In this document: positions 43,881 to 56,870 of the stretch, piece by piece
How positions within the stretch are numbered: the stretch's first letter is position 1
Layout of the letters: every line of letters starts with the position of its first letter
DNA from: Sphingomonas arenae
Lineage (GTDB): Bacteria > Pseudomonadota > Alphaproteobacteria > Sphingomonadales > Sphingomonadaceae
DNA: 64,000 nucleotides
Direction: 5' to 3'
Assembly (NCBI RefSeq): GCF_016924655.1
Contig: NZ_JAFFJU010000001.1
Span: 1,054,001-1,118,000 of the forward strand
Made by a program: the position numbers and the translations under genes
The notes under the pieces: generated by a model
Told to the model about the DNA's origin: nothing
What the model saw: only the letters and a program-made list of their open reading frames with translations
Database searches by the model: none

Positions 43881-44984
43881 ATGAAGGCGACGATCGAACG
43901 GGCAACCCTCCTCAAGAGCCTCAGCCACGTCCAATCGGTGGTCGAGCGGCGCAACACCATCCCGATCCTGTCGAACGTGCTGATCGATGCACGGGAGGAC
44001 GGCTCCATCCGGCTGATGGCGACGGACCTCGATCTCCAGGTGGATGAAGCAGTTCCGGCGAATGTGTCGCAGCCGGGCGCCACGACCGTGTCGGCGCACA
44101 CGTTCTTCGACATCGTCCGCAAGCTGCCGGAAGGCAGCCAGGTCGAGCTCGCGGCCGCTGACGGCAAGATGCAGGTCAATGCCGGCCGCGCGCGGTTCAA
44201 CCTGTCGACGCTGCCGCGCGACGATTTCCCGGTCATCGCCGAAGGGGATCTACCCACCCGGTTCGAGCTGCCGGCCGCCACACTGCGGCAGATCATCGAC
44301 AAGACCCGCTTCGCCATTTCGTCGGAAGAGACCCGCTACTATCTGATGGGGATTTTCCTCCATGTCGCGGACGATCAGCTGAAGGCGGCTGCCACCGACG
44401 GGCACCGGCTCGCTCGGGTCACCGTCGCCAAGCCCGACGGTGCGGACGGCATGCCCGATGTGATCGTGCCGAAGAAGTGCGTTGGCGAGCTGCGCAAGCT
44501 GCTCGACGAGGTCGAGGGTACGGTCGAAGTGACTCTATCGCCAACGAAGGTGCGCTTCGTGCTCGGCCATGCGGTGCTGACCAGCAAGCTGATCGACGGT
44601 ACGTTTCCCGACTACAACCGGGTCATTCCGACCGCCAACGACAAGCTCCTCAAGCTCGACCCCAAGAGCTTTTCGTCCGGCGTCGATCGCGTGTCCACCA
44701 TTGCCAGCGAGAAGACGCGCGCCGTGAAGATGTCTGTCGACCGCGACCGGGTGACCCTGTCGGTGACTAGTCCGGAGAATGGCACGGCAGCCGAGGAGCT
44801 GCCGGCCGACTATAGCGCCGACGGGCTCGAGATCGGCTTCAATGCCCGCTACCTGCTCGACATCCTCGGCCAGATCGAAGGCGACAGCGTGGAAGTGCAC
44901 CTCGCGGACGCCGCGGCTCCGACCCTGCTGCGCGAAAACGACAAGAGCAGCGCGCTCTACGTGCTGATGCCGATGCGGGTCTGA
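43881..44984 (+). CDS. dnaN: DNA polymerase III beta subunit (sliding clamp)
   Basis: A 367-residue clamp of three similar domains. The front KATIERATLLKSLSHVQSVVERRNTIPILSN, the middle SSEETRYYLMGIFLH, and the end LLRENDKSSALYVLMPMRV are typical. It tethers polymerase to DNA. The stop shares a base with the next gene. recF is two genes downstream and gyrB further on; dnaA is not in the window. Confidence 0.97.
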   Translation: MKATIERATLLKSLSHVQSVVERRNTIPILSNVLIDAREDGSIRLMATDLDLQVDEAVPANVSQPGATTVSAHTFFDIVRKLPEGSQVELAAADGKMQVNAGRARFNLSTLPRDDFPVIAEGDLPTRFELPAATLRQIIDKTRFAISSEETRYYLMGIFLHVADDQLKAAATDGHRLARVTVAKPDGADGMPDVIVPKKCVGELRKLLDEVEGTVEVTLSPTKVRFVLGHAVLTSKLIDGTFPDYNRVIPTANDKLLKLDPKSFSSGVDRVSTIASEKTRAVKMSVDRDRVTLSVTSPENGTAAEELPADYSADGLEIGFNARYLLDILGQIEGDSVEVHLADAAAPTLLRENDKSSALYVLMPMRV

Positions 44985-45310
44985 TGATCTGCAGGCTGTG
45001 GCGTGGCTGGACTACCCCGGACAATGCCGCAGCTTATGAGCGGATCGTGCGCAGCGAAGTCATCCCGGCCATCGAGTTGCGGCGTATCCGCGGCTTCCGC
45101 CATATCGATCTAATGCGACGCGATCTGAATACAGAGGTCGAGTTCCAAACCCTGATGTGGTTCGACAGCCTCGATCATGTGCGCGAGTTCGTCGGTGAGG
45201 ACTATGAGGTCAGCCACGTTCCGGCAGTTGCTCGAGCGGTTCTGCTTCGGTTTGACCAGCAGGCGCAGCACTTCGAGGTGATCGACCGACGGGAGCAGGC
45301 ATCACCGTGA
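44984..45310 (+). CDS. Antibiotic-biosynthesis-monooxygenase-like (dimeric alpha-beta barrel) protein
   Basis: A 108-residue protein with the beta-alpha-beta-beta-alpha-beta order of ABM domains: ICRLWRGWTTPDNAAAYERIV, then RGFRHIDLMRRDL and EVEFQTLMWFDSLDHVREFV. These small dimers bind varied aromatic ligands or heme; the activity is unknown. Coupled to dnaN by a shared base and to the following gene by a four-base overlap. Confidence 0.78.
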   Translation: MICRLWRGWTTPDNAAAYERIVRSEVIPAIELRRIRGFRHIDLMRRDLNTEVEFQTLMWFDSLDHVREFVGEDYEVSHVPAVARAVLLRFDQQAQHFEVIDRREQASP

Positions 45311-46266
45311 CGGATGCGTTAAAGGCAGGAGCCCGCATCTGGCTCTACAAGCGTCCGTTCTCCCTTGGCCTGCACGAGTGCCTCGTGCTGCTCGATGCGC
45401 GTCTTTCAGGCCTGGCGACGAGCCTCTGGGTAGACGGGCAGCAGTTGGCAACGGACTTCACGCCCGCTGCCGGCGAGGACGCGATCCGAAATCACCAACT
45501 CACTGCGACGCTGCCAGATGGACGTGAGATCAAAGTGGAAGCAGGCTACATCAGCTGGACCAACGTCGGCATCGCCGTCCGGCTCGACGGCACTCTGATC
45601 CATGAAAGCCACCGAGGGCGACGCATCGCATTTCCCGAACGTGCCGCCCGCATGCTGACCCAGCAGTCGGCCGCCGGACAGCCCGCGTACGATCCTGACA
45701 AGCTCCGCCGAAACAAGGTGCCGATCATGGTCGACATCGCGACCGGGCTGCTGTTCTTCGTGGTCGCCAAGCTAACCGACCTCAAGACGGCGGCGCTGGT
45801 CGGGGCTGCCGTAGGCATGGCTATCGTAATCGCCCAGCGCTTCGTGAAGGTGGACCTGATCGGCGGACTGGCCTTGTTCGGCATCGTCATGCTGTTGATC
45901 TCGGCCGCTTTCGCAATTGCCTTCGAAGATGATGAGCTGATCAAGCAGCGGTCGACCATCGTGGGACTGATCGGCGCGACGTTCTTCTTGGCTGACGGTC
46001 TGTTGCTGAAAGGCAGGCGTCTTGGCCATGGGTTGAACCGCTACCTGGCCTATACCGACGTGGACGAGCGCCGCCTGGCCATCGGCATGGGCCTGGTGGG
46101 CGTGCTCATGGCACTCGCCAACTATGTGGTGGTGAAGCTCGTCTCAACCGACATTTGGCTGTTCTACACGACTTTTCTCGACGTCCCGCTCTCGATCGGG
46201 CTGGTGCTCGGAGCCATCAAGTGGGCGCGGGGCGGGCGGGCTGCGAGCCCTTTGGCCGCGCTTTGA
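45307..46266 (+). CDS. YciB/IspZ-like inner-membrane protein with an extra N-terminal domain
   Basis: A 319-residue protein in two parts. Residues about 1-125 are soluble and beta-rich ([42 protein letters not shown]). Residues about 135-310 contain five to six membrane helices with the YciB signature [15 protein letters not shown] and [14 protein letters not shown], plus a final [15 protein letters not shown]. YciB/IspZ proteins affect septation and envelope integrity; they are normally about 180 residues, so the N-terminal domain is an addition. Coupled upstream; recF begins one base after its stop. Confidence 0.72.
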   Translation: MTDALKAGARIWLYKRPFSLGLHECLVLLDARLSGLATSLWVDGQQLATDFTPAAGEDAIRNHQLTATLPDGREIKVEAGYISWTNVGIAVRLDGTLIHESHRGRRIAFPERAARMLTQQSAAGQPAYDPDKLRRNKVPIMVDIATGLLFFVVAKLTDLKTAALVGAAVGMAIVIAQRFVKVDLIGGLALFGIVMLLISAAFAIAFEDDELIKQRSTIVGLIGATFFLADGLLLKGRRLGHGLNRYLAYTDVDERRLAIGMGLVGVLMALANYVVVKLVSTDIWLFYTTFLDVPLSIGLVLGAIKWARGGRAASPLAAL

Positions 46267-46267
46267 C

Positions 46268-47326
46268 GTGCCGCTCGGTCGCCTCGCCCTTACCAACTTC
46301 AGGAACTATGCCGAACTGCTGATCGAGCCTGGCCCGGGGTTCGTCTGCCTGTTCGGCGAGAATGGCGCGGGCAAGACCAACATCCTTGAGGCCGTCTCCC
46401 TGCTTGCGCCCGGGCGTGGACTGCGGGGAGCCGCTCTCGGCGAGATGGCTCGAAGCGATGGTCCCGGCGGTTTCTCGGTCGCCGCACGGCTCGGCGATGT
46501 CGACCTCGGCACCGGAACCCTGCCGACCGCGCCAGAGCGCCGGCAAGTGCGGGTCAACGGCGCCGCGGCCTCGGTCAACAGCCTCGGCGAGTGGTTGTCG
46601 GTGCTGTGGCTCACGCCCGCGATGGATCGCCTGTTTAGCGGCAGCGCGGGCGAACGGCGCCGGTTCCTCGACCGGCTGGTGCTCGCGCTGGAGCCCTCCC
46701 ACGCCCATCATGCGGCCCGCTACGAGGCGGCCATGCGCGCGCGCAACAAGCTGCTGGCGGAGCCCGATCGGGCGGACCCCAGCTGGCTGGCTGCGCTGGA
46801 AAGCGGCATGGCCGAGCATGGCGCGGCTCTGTCCGATGCGCGCGTGCGGACGGTGAGTGCCCTCGAATTCCGCCTCGCCTCTGCTCCCGACGACGGCTTC
46901 GCGCGGGCCGAGATCGCGCTTGAGGGCTGGGCCGGCGGTGATCTCGCCGCGATCCTGCGTGCCAATCGCGGCCGTGACGCCGCGGGCGGGCGCGCCGCTG
47001 TCGGTCCGCACCGACAGGATCTTGCCGTCATTCACCGCGCCAAGCAGCAGCCGGCCGCACGCAGTTCGACGGGCGAGCAGAAGGCGCTGCTGCTCGGGCT
47101 GGTCCTCGCCCATGCGGACCTCGTCACCGAACACCGCAATGCGCCGCCGATCCTCCTCTTGGACGAGGTCGCCGCCCACCTCGATCCAGGCCGGCGGGAG
47201 TCGTTGTTCGCCCGGCTGGAAGGCCGCGGACAGGTGTGGATGACCGCGACCGAAGCGGCCCTGTTCGACGGCATTGCCTCGGTCACTCGTTTCCACGTGG
47301 AGGGCGCAACCGCCAGGCTCGGCTGA
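46268..47326 (+). CDS. recF: DNA replication and repair protein RecF
   Basis: A 352-residue SMC-like ATPase that loads RecA at gaps. Walker [10 protein letters not shown] near residue 36-44, signature [17 protein letters not shown] and Walker [13 protein letters not shown] are all present; LTNFRNY near the start is typical. GTG start, one base after the preceding stop. It belongs to the ancestral dnaA-dnaN-recF-gyrB neighbourhood. Confidence 0.96.
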   Translation: MPLGRLALTNFRNYAELLIEPGPGFVCLFGENGAGKTNILEAVSLLAPGRGLRGAALGEMARSDGPGGFSVAARLGDVDLGTGTLPTAPERRQVRVNGAAASVNSLGEWLSVLWLTPAMDRLFSGSAGERRRFLDRLVLALEPSHAHHAARYEAAMRARNKLLAEPDRADPSWLAALESGMAEHGAALSDARVRTVSALEFRLASAPDDGFARAEIALEGWAGGDLAAILRANRGRDAAGGRAAVGPHRQDLAVIHRAKQQPAARSSTGEQKALLLGLVLAHADLVTEHRNAPPILLLDEVAAHLDPGRRESLFARLEGRGQVWMTATEAALFDGIASVTRFHVEGATARLG

Positions 47327-47397
47327 GCCTTGGTGGACTTTAGCGACCAGCGCCCTATATACGGCTTCAGCGAGACGCCTTTGTAAGCGGCGTGATC

Positions 47398-47418
47398 GCC
47401 CCGGATCAGGTCCGGGGC
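47398..47418. terminator. Strong hairpin downstream of recF
   Basis: Perfect 8-base arms GCCCCGGA and TCCGGGGC around TCAGG, 72 bases after the recF stop. The sequence is also of a type (CCCGGATCAGGTCCGGG) repeated in many alphaproteobacterial genomes. It could terminate recF transcription. Confidence 0.5.
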
Positions 47419-47479
47419 GGCCCGCGTCTCGGTTTGACGAAGTTCTCCACATCACGCGGGGTTCTTTAACACCCGTCCT

Positions 47480-47501
47480 CCGGACGCCAGGTGGCGCCCG
47501 G
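47480..47501 (+). promoter_or_regulatory. Hairpin in the 5' leader of the DEAD-box helicase gene
   Basis: CCGGA-CGCCA-GG-TGGCG-CCCGG folds into a ten-pair stem with one mismatch and a two-base core, ending 21 bases before the start codon. Only a weak ribosome-binding site (GGATAG) follows. A structured leader in a helicase gene may serve temperature or self-regulation; inferred. Confidence 0.4.
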
Positions 47502-47522
47502 TTGCGTGCAAATGGATAGAAC

Positions 47523-49037
47523 ATGACATTCGAACAGCTGGGGCTATCCAAGCCCCTCCTCGGCGCGCTTGCGTCCAAGAACTACACCAAGCCGACGCCG
47601 ATCCAGGCGCAGGCGATTCCGACCGTGCTAACCGGGCGAGACCTGCTCGGCATTGCCCAGACCGGCACCGGCAAGACTGCGGCCTTCATGCTGCCCTCCC
47701 TCGACCGGCTGACAGCGAGCAAGCCGGCGTTTCTCAAACCCGGCCAAATCCGCATGTTGGTCCTCGCCCCGACGCGCGAGCTCGCCTCCCAGATCGCGGC
47801 GAGTGCCGAAGCTTATGGCGCGCAGCTGAAGATGAGCGTCGGCGTGATCTTCGGCGGCGTCGCCAACCAGAAGAGCATCCGCACCGTGCAGCGCGGCCTC
47901 GACGTGCTGGTCGCCACTCCCGGCCGCCTGCTCGACCTGGTCGACCAGCGCGCCGTGGACCTGCGCAACCTTGAGATCCTCGTGCTCGACGAGGCCGACC
48001 AGATGCTCGATCTCGGCTTCATCCATGCGTTGAAGCGCATCGTGAAGCTGATCCCGGCCAAGCGGCAGACCCTGTTCTTCTCGGCGACCATGCCGAAGAC
48101 GATCAAGACGCTTGCCGACACCTACCTCACCAACCCGGCCGAGGTGTCGGTTGCTCCCGTGGCCACGACGGCGGAGCGGGTCGAGCAGCAGGTGACCTTC
48201 GTCAATCAGGCGGAGAAGCCGGCGCTGCTGACCTTGTTTTTCCAGTCGACCAAGATCGACCGGGCACTGGTATTCAGCCGCACCAAGCATGGCGCGGACA
48301 AGGTGGTGCGTCAGCTGGAAGCAGCCGGGATTGCGGCCAACGCGATCCACGGCAACAAGAGCCAGCCGCAGCGTGAGCGTGCGCTCGGCCTGTTCCGCTC
48401 CGGCGAGGTGCCGATCCTGGTCGCGACCGACATCGCGGCGCGCGGGATCGACATCCCGGGCGTCAGCCACGTCATCAACTTCGACCTGCCCAACGTGCCC
48501 GAGCAGTATGTCCACCGCATCGGGCGCACCGCCCGTGCCGGGGCCGACGGCATTGCCATCGGCTATTGCGCCGACGACGAGCGTCCATACCTCAAGGACA
48601 TCGAGAAGCTCACCCGCCAGAAGGTCGAGGTGGTGCCGCTCCCGGCTGGCTTCGTTGCGGCCGTGCAGGCGCTCAAGTCCTTGAAGGTCGAGCCGCGCCG
48701 TGCGGCTCAGCCGCAGCAGCGCAACCGCCGCAATGAGAGCGGTGCGCGTGGCCATGCGAGTGACCCGCAACGCTTCGGCCTGCCGCGCAACGATCCTCGT
48801 CGCGATATGCCGGAAGAGCGCAGTGGCCCGCGCGAAGGCGGGCGAAGCATGCGCGGGGTGCCTGGCGCCGCCCGCGGACCTGTCGGCAATCCGGTCCGTG
48901 CCTCGGCGCAGTCCGGTGGCCAGCAGCAGCGCCACGGCGGCCAGCGCCCGGCCGGCGAGCCCGGCGGTCGCTCGAGCGGCGGTCGTCCCGGCGGCTTCCG
49001 CGGCGGCCGCCGGTCGGGGCAGCGCCGCTCGGCTTAG
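47523..49037 (+). CDS. DEAD-box RNA helicase (RhlE-like)
   Basis: A 504-residue helicase. Q motif NYTKPTPIQAQAIP, motif I AQTGTGKT, Ia PTRELA, II VLDEADQMLD, III SAT, V ARGIDIPGVSHVINFD and VI HRIGRTARAG are all visible in the first 360 residues. The C-terminal 115 residues are a basic Arg/Gly/Gln-rich tail that binds RNA. RhlE-type helicases act in ribosome maturation and RNA decay, often cold-induced. Preceded by a structured leader and followed by a dispersed repeat. Confidence 0.93.
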   Translation: MTFEQLGLSKPLLGALASKNYTKPTPIQAQAIPTVLTGRDLLGIAQTGTGKTAAFMLPSLDRLTASKPAFLKPGQIRMLVLAPTRELASQIAASAEAYGAQLKMSVGVIFGGVANQKSIRTVQRGLDVLVATPGRLLDLVDQRAVDLRNLEILVLDEADQMLDLGFIHALKRIVKLIPAKRQTLFFSATMPKTIKTLADTYLTNPAEVSVAPVATTAERVEQQVTFVNQAEKPALLTLFFQSTKIDRALVFSRTKHGADKVVRQLEAAGIAANAIHGNKSQPQRERALGLFRSGEVPILVATDIAARGIDIPGVSHVINFDLPNVPEQYVHRIGRTARAGADGIAIGYCADDERPYLKDIEKLTRQKVEVVPLPAGFVAAVQALKSLKVEPRRAAQPQQRNRRNESGARGHASDPQRFGLPRNDPRRDMPEERSGPREGGRSMRGVPGAARGPVGNPVRASAQSGGQQQRHGGQRPAGEPGGRSSGGRPGGFRGGRRSGQRRSA

Positions 49038-49047
49038 GAGAGCCCGC

Positions 49048-49119
49048 GCTCACGCTGAGCTTGTCGAAGCGTCTTCGGACTTGTTTTCAAGCATCCTTCG
49101 ACAGGCTCAGGGTGAGCGC
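49048..49119. repeat. Dispersed palindromic repeat (CTGAGCTTGTCGAAG family)
   Basis: The left arm (49048-49071) and right arm (49092-49119) are inverted copies (GCTGAGCTTGTCGAAG against CTTCGACAGGCTCAG) around a 20-base centre. It lies between the helicase and gyrB genes. Same family as 33211-33275. Confidence 0.85.
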
Positions 49120-49167
49120 TGAACAAAGACGGTCGTGCACTCCGCGCGTACGCGTGCGCATGCGTGA

Positions 49168-52663
<3,496 letters not shown>

Positions 52664-52671
<8 letters not shown>

Positions 52672-53980
52672 GCCGATCGCCCTCGCTCAGCAAGGTTCGA
52701 TAGATCGCAGCGATGCTGTCCCGGTGAGTTGCGACTCCGTAGCGGAGCTGTGCATCGTTCCGAGCCGCCGCTGCAATGGCGGAGACCGCAGCCGGGCTGT
52801 TCAGCAACTCCAGCACGGCCTGTGCCATGGCCGACGGACTGTCGGGAGGTACGAGGAGTCCGGTCCGGCCGTGATCAATGGCTTCCACATTGCCGCCGGA
52901 GCGCACTGCGACGACTGGCGTACCGAGCAGCATGGCTTCGATGAGGGATCGTCCGAACGGTTCGTCCACCGCGGTCACCAAATGCAGGTCGGACCCCGCC
53001 ATCCACGGTTCGGGCGGGTAGCGGTAGCCCATGAGGTGGATCCGGTCGTCGACCCCGAGCGACTGCGCGGCTTGGCGCAATTGCGGCTCCAGCGAGCCGT
53101 CGAAAGATGCGCCAAACATGAGCCCTGCGACCGGCAGATGCGGGGCTTGGCGACGCAGTTCGGCGATGACCTCTACAAAGCGGAACGGCCGTTTGCGAGG
53201 TACGAAGTTCCCGAAGAAGCAGAGAAGGCGAGTGTCGGGAGCCAGCCCGACTTCGTCCAGCAATTGCGCTCGTGCTGCCACTCGATCGACCTTCGGAAGC
53301 TCGGTGTCGAATGGGCTGTAGATGACCGAAGCGGGAACCTTGCGGGTGGATGAGCCTGCGAACCGGGAAACGGAGACAACGTGATCGGCCATCCACGGCG
53401 CAAGGCGCCTAACCCCGAATGCCCCCGGGTCGCTGCGGTGGTGCCAGAGCAGTTTGGCGCCCGCGAGCTTCGCTGGAAGGGCCCAGCTGACGTGCATGGC
53501 CCCATCGTTGGTGTGGACGATGCGGACCCGGCGTTCCCGGAGGAACCTGGCGAGCTGCCATTGGCCGGCGATCGCCCGGGCGATCCGCAGGGGTCGGCTG
53601 TCGCGGTCCACGCCGCGGGCCCGGCCAAAGTGGTCGGCTACGGGAGCAATGCTGTAGGCGATGCCCTCCGACCGGAGCAGTTCGGCAACCTGACCGCAAT
53701 CACTGTGGAGCAGGACCAGCGGCGTGAATTCCGACGGATCGAGCGACTTGATCAGCTGGAATGCGGAGACGTGACTACCTCCAGCGATTCCTCCCGCAAA
53801 CGGAAAGCAGACGACCGAAGGAGATGCGCCCGCAAGAGGGCCCACAGTCTCGCGCATGGTCCCGGGTAGCGGATCGGCGATCTGTTGGAAGAGCATGCCT
53901 GCGAGCGTCTCCGAGGGCGGAAGCCACTCCCTTGTTGCGGCGCAAAGTCCGGCGCTCAACCGGGATTCCGGTTCCGGCAT
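52664..53980 (-). CDS. GT4-family glycosyltransferase
   Basis: A 438-residue GT-B glycosyltransferase. The acceptor-side domain has SVVCFPFAGGIAGGSHVSAFQLIKSLD (about 54-80); the donor domain has LLCFFGNFVPRKRPFRFVE and EPFGRSLIEAMLLGTPVVAV with the E-x7-E pair. Several starts are possible (53980, 53896 or 53860); homology begins around residue 50. Partner of the sulfotransferase. Sugar not predictable. Confidence 0.88.
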
Positions 53981-54161
53981 GGAGCAGGATGGCTAATCCA
54001 CAAGGTGCCGGCCCCAACGGCTCCGGGCCGCCGCTAGGAGGAGTAGCCACGAAGGGAGATGGCCCTCGCCCGCGATGCCGTGTCATGGTGCGCGGCAGCA
54101 TGGGGTGCCCAGAACCCACTCACGAGCGCCGTCCTTTTCCGGCTGAAGCGGCGACGGCGCG

Positions 54162-54866
54162 TTGAAGCTCGCGTTCCTGAGCGATGTTCATTCGGCGGCC
54201 GCGCCATTCTCGGCCGCATTGAAGGCGGCGCGGCAGGAAGGCTTCGACCAGCTCATCATTCTCGGCGACCTGCTGACATACGGCCCCGAGCCGGAGCGCA
54301 GCGTCGACCTGGCGCGGGACGCGGTGGAACGCGATCGAGCCACGCTGATCATGGGCAATCACGACGCCTTGTACCTAGAGCCGGATGGTTACGACCGGCC
54401 ACTGCCGGACTGGATCCGAGAGAGCGTGGAGTGGACCCGGTCGCGGGTTGCCCCAGAAGCGATGGCGGCCCTGCCATGGCAGCAGCAGCGGCAAGTCGGC
54501 GACCTGCTCATCGCCCATGCCAATCCGTTCGGCGGTGGCGACTGGTCGTACCTTCGGACCAACGAAGACCTAGCGAAGGCCTCACAAGCCCTCGTCGCCG
54601 CGGGGTTTCATGCGGGCGTCTTTGGCCACGTCCATCGCTTTGCTGAGCGGCAAGATCATGCGGCCGTGTACACGGTCGGCTCCCTCGGGCAGCCCCGGAG
54701 CGGGCGCGACCTACGTCCGCAATGGGCGATGGGAGAGTTGAAGCCCGGGCGCTTCAGGCTCGAGCCCAGACCGTTCCATCACGACTGGAGCGAGCATTGC
54801 GCCGCCCTGCGGAACACGGGAATGTCCGCGTCAACCGTGGATCAGCTGTGCAGGTTCTTCATATGA
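54162..54866 (+). CDS. Metallophosphoesterase (YfcE/MJ0936-like)
   Basis: A 234-residue calcineurin-type phosphoesterase. All metal motifs are present: DVH near the start (LAFLSDVHS), GDLL, GNHDAL, AHANPF and FGHVHR. The start is a TTG at 54162, giving the standard beginning KLAFLSDVH; no ATG is available. The stop overlaps the next gene by four bases. The coupling suggests it removes a phosphate in the same pathway as the ATP-grasp and epimerase genes. Confidence 0.88.
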   Translation: MKLAFLSDVHSAAAPFSAALKAARQEGFDQLIILGDLLTYGPEPERSVDLARDAVERDRATLIMGNHDALYLEPDGYDRPLPDWIRESVEWTRSRVAPEAMAALPWQQQRQVGDLLIAHANPFGGGDWSYLRTNEDLAKASQALVAAGFHAGVFGHVHRFAERQDHAAVYTVGSLGQPRSGRDLRPQWAMGELKPGRFRLEPRPFHHDWSEHCAALRNTGMSASTVDQLCRFFI

Positions 54867-55855
54867 CACGAGTGCTGGTGACCGGAGCTGGGGCGGTGCT
54901 TGGGCAGGGCATCATCAAGGCCTTGCAGCGGTCAACGCTGCAGGTGGAGATCGCCTCGGCCGACCCGGGCCCGCTTTCGCCCGGGCTGTTCTGGACGGAC
55001 CGCGGTTATGTCACCCGCCTCGCTACGGACCCGCTCTATCTGGAGCGGTTCGAGCAGGTGCTGGGGCAGGAACGCCCCGATGTGGTGCTGGTCGGAACGG
55101 ATGTGGAGCTCCCTATCCTGGCGGAGCACCGGCCGCGGCTGGAGGAGCGCTACGGGACCAAGATACTGGTGAGTTCGCCCGAGGTCGTGCGGATCGCGGA
55201 CGACAAGTACGAGACCTATCGCTTCTGTCTCGCGGCGGGGCTCGACCCTCCAAGCTCGGCGCTCCCGGAGGAGCACGACCAACTTGCGGACCTCGTCGGC
55301 TCGGTCGGATTTCCGCTGATCGTCAAGCCGCGGGTCGGAGCGCGCTCAGCCGGCGTTTCGGTGGCGCATGATGCGGAAGAACTCGCGGCGGCACTCGCCG
55401 GGCGGACCGGTCTCGTGGTGCAGCAGGTCGCCGGTCCGGCAGACCAGGAATATACGGCCAGTGCGCTCGTGTTCGACGGCAAGGCCCACGCCTCGATCGT
55501 GATGCGCCGCGATCTTCGGGACGGGAACACGCACCGGGCATTCGTGGAGCCCTATCCGGAGCTGAACGCCTTCGTACGCCGCGCCGCGGAGGCCCTGCAG
55601 CCCTATGGACCGGTCAACTTCCAGTTCCGGACCGACAAGCATGGCCGGCCACACATTTTCGAGATCAATGCGCGCTTCTCGGGCGCGACCCCACTGCGAG
55701 CACTTGCCGGGTTCAACGAAGTCGAGATGAGCCTGCGCCACCTCTTGTTCGACGAGCCCGTGACCCAACCTGCCAGCCTCCGCCAGGGCACGATCCTGAG
55801 GTACCTCAGCGAGACCTTCGTCACCGATGAGGACGTGCAGGCGCTGCGGAGATGA
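54863..55855 (+). CDS. ATP-grasp ligase (CarB/PylC-like)
   Basis: A 330-residue ATP-grasp protein. A Rossmann-like pre-domain (VLVTGAGAVLGQGIIKAL) is followed by ATP-grasp blocks: KYETYRFC..AGL near 115-125, GFPLIVKPRVGARSAGV near 155-172, and the metal-binding FEINARFSGATPL near 270. It activates a carboxylate as an acyl phosphate and joins an amine or similar group. In surface-glycan loci, relatives amidate or aminoacylate sugar acids; the substrate here is unknown. Coupled on both sides by four-base overlaps. Confidence 0.83.
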   Translation: MTRVLVTGAGAVLGQGIIKALQRSTLQVEIASADPGPLSPGLFWTDRGYVTRLATDPLYLERFEQVLGQERPDVVLVGTDVELPILAEHRPRLEERYGTKILVSSPEVVRIADDKYETYRFCLAAGLDPPSSALPEEHDQLADLVGSVGFPLIVKPRVGARSAGVSVAHDAEELAAALAGRTGLVVQQVAGPADQEYTASALVFDGKAHASIVMRRDLRDGNTHRAFVEPYPELNAFVRRAAEALQPYGPVNFQFRTDKHGRPHIFEINARFSGATPLRALAGFNEVEMSLRHLLFDEPVTQPASLRQGTILRYLSETFVTDEDVQALRR

Positions 55856-56775
55856 TTCCGCCCGGAAGCCTGATCGGAGTGACCGGTGCGAACGGGCATC
55901 TTGGCCGCTTGTTCTGCATGGCAGCGGCTGCGGCGGGTTACCGGCTTCGCTGCTTCGGGCGGCGCTTCGACCATCTGCCCGCCGACGCCGAAACCGTGCG
56001 GCTCGACCTCGCAGAGCCGGTGGGCGTGGATCCGGAGCCGCTGCGCGGATGCGACGCGCTGGTCCACCTGGCGGCGTACATCCCCCGCGATCACCGCTCG
56101 CTCGAGGAGGGCAAGCTTTGCTGGACGACCAATGTCCTGGGCACCGCAAGGCTGCTGCATGCGACGGCCGCGGCCGGGGTGCGCCGCCTCGTCCAGACAA
56201 GCAGCGCGAGTGCCTATGCGACCGACAGTGGCCGGACAGACGAAGCCGCGCCGCTCTTTCCCTCCAGCCGGGCCTTCTATCTTGGCTCAAAGATCGGACA
56301 GGAAGCGGTCGCACGCGAAATCTGCGCCGAGAGCGGCATAACCTGTACCACCCTTCGGCTGTCCTCCGTCTATGGCGGCGCGCCCCCGGCAGGCCTGCCG
56401 GCGCGGCTCGCGCAGGATCTGCTGGCCGGCCGTGCGATCACGATCCGCGATCAGGGTCGCTTCGGTGCAGATTTCGTCTTCGCGCCCGACGTAGTCCGGG
56501 TCTTGCTGATGATGCTGGAGGAAGACTTCGCGGGCGAGCTGAACGTGGCCAGCGGAGTGCGGACCACTCTCTCCGACCTCGCAGAGGGACTGGTTCGAGC
56601 CAGTGGTGCACCGCCGGGGCTTGTCGAGCTGCAGCCAGGTGCCGCCGCGGCTGCGGACGTCGGCTTTCCCGCCATCGACATCCGCCGGCTCCGCAGCATG
56701 GGCGTGGAGCCAACCGCTCTGCGCGCGGGGCTGGAGCAAGTGGTTCATGCGCTGCGGCTAGCCATTTTGACGTAG
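55852..56775 (+). CDS. NAD-dependent epimerase/dehydratase (extended SDR)
   Basis: A 307-residue extended SDR. The NAD motif GVTGANGHLGRLF (near 7-19), the SSASAYAT strand and the active-site YLGSK (YxxxK) near 143 are visible; RDQGRFGADFVFAPDVV near 200 is typical. It would modify a nucleotide sugar or sugar-like compound. It completes the overlapping phosphoesterase/ATP-grasp/epimerase trio. Confidence 0.85.
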   Translation: MIPPGSLIGVTGANGHLGRLFCMAAAAAGYRLRCFGRRFDHLPADAETVRLDLAEPVGVDPEPLRGCDALVHLAAYIPRDHRSLEEGKLCWTTNVLGTARLLHATAAAGVRRLVQTSSASAYATDSGRTDEAAPLFPSSRAFYLGSKIGQEAVAREICAESGITCTTLRLSSVYGGAPPAGLPARLAQDLLAGRAITIRDQGRFGADFVFAPDVVRVLLMMLEEDFAGELNVASGVRTTLSDLAEGLVRASGAPPGLVELQPGAAAAADVGFPAIDIRRLRSMGVEPTALRAGLEQVVHALRLAILT

Positions 56776-56870
56776 CCCGTCGGTGACGCTTTCCAGCCTA
56801 AGAGAGCGCTCGTTCGGCTCCGCACTCCCCCTTACACTGATGTCGGATCGGTCAGCTGGGAGGCGCATGG

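Noticed and set aside
43317-44099. 260-residue minus-strand frame covering the Hpt-like gene and the start of dnaN
   Set aside because: Overlaps the dnaN start and has no family pattern; the plus-strand frame has an ordered helical pattern instead.
47440-47465. Possible DnaA box (TTCTCCACA) after recF
   Set aside because: One mismatch to the consensus and isolated; no cluster of boxes or AT-rich element to support an origin.
46217-48935. Two long minus-strand frames opposite recF and the DEAD-box helicase
   Set aside because: No recognisable motifs, no ribosome-binding sites, and full overlap with canonical genes.
49042-49125. Insertion sequence or attachment site between the helicase and gyrB genes
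   Set aside because: It is a short palindromic repeat without a transposase frame or target duplications.
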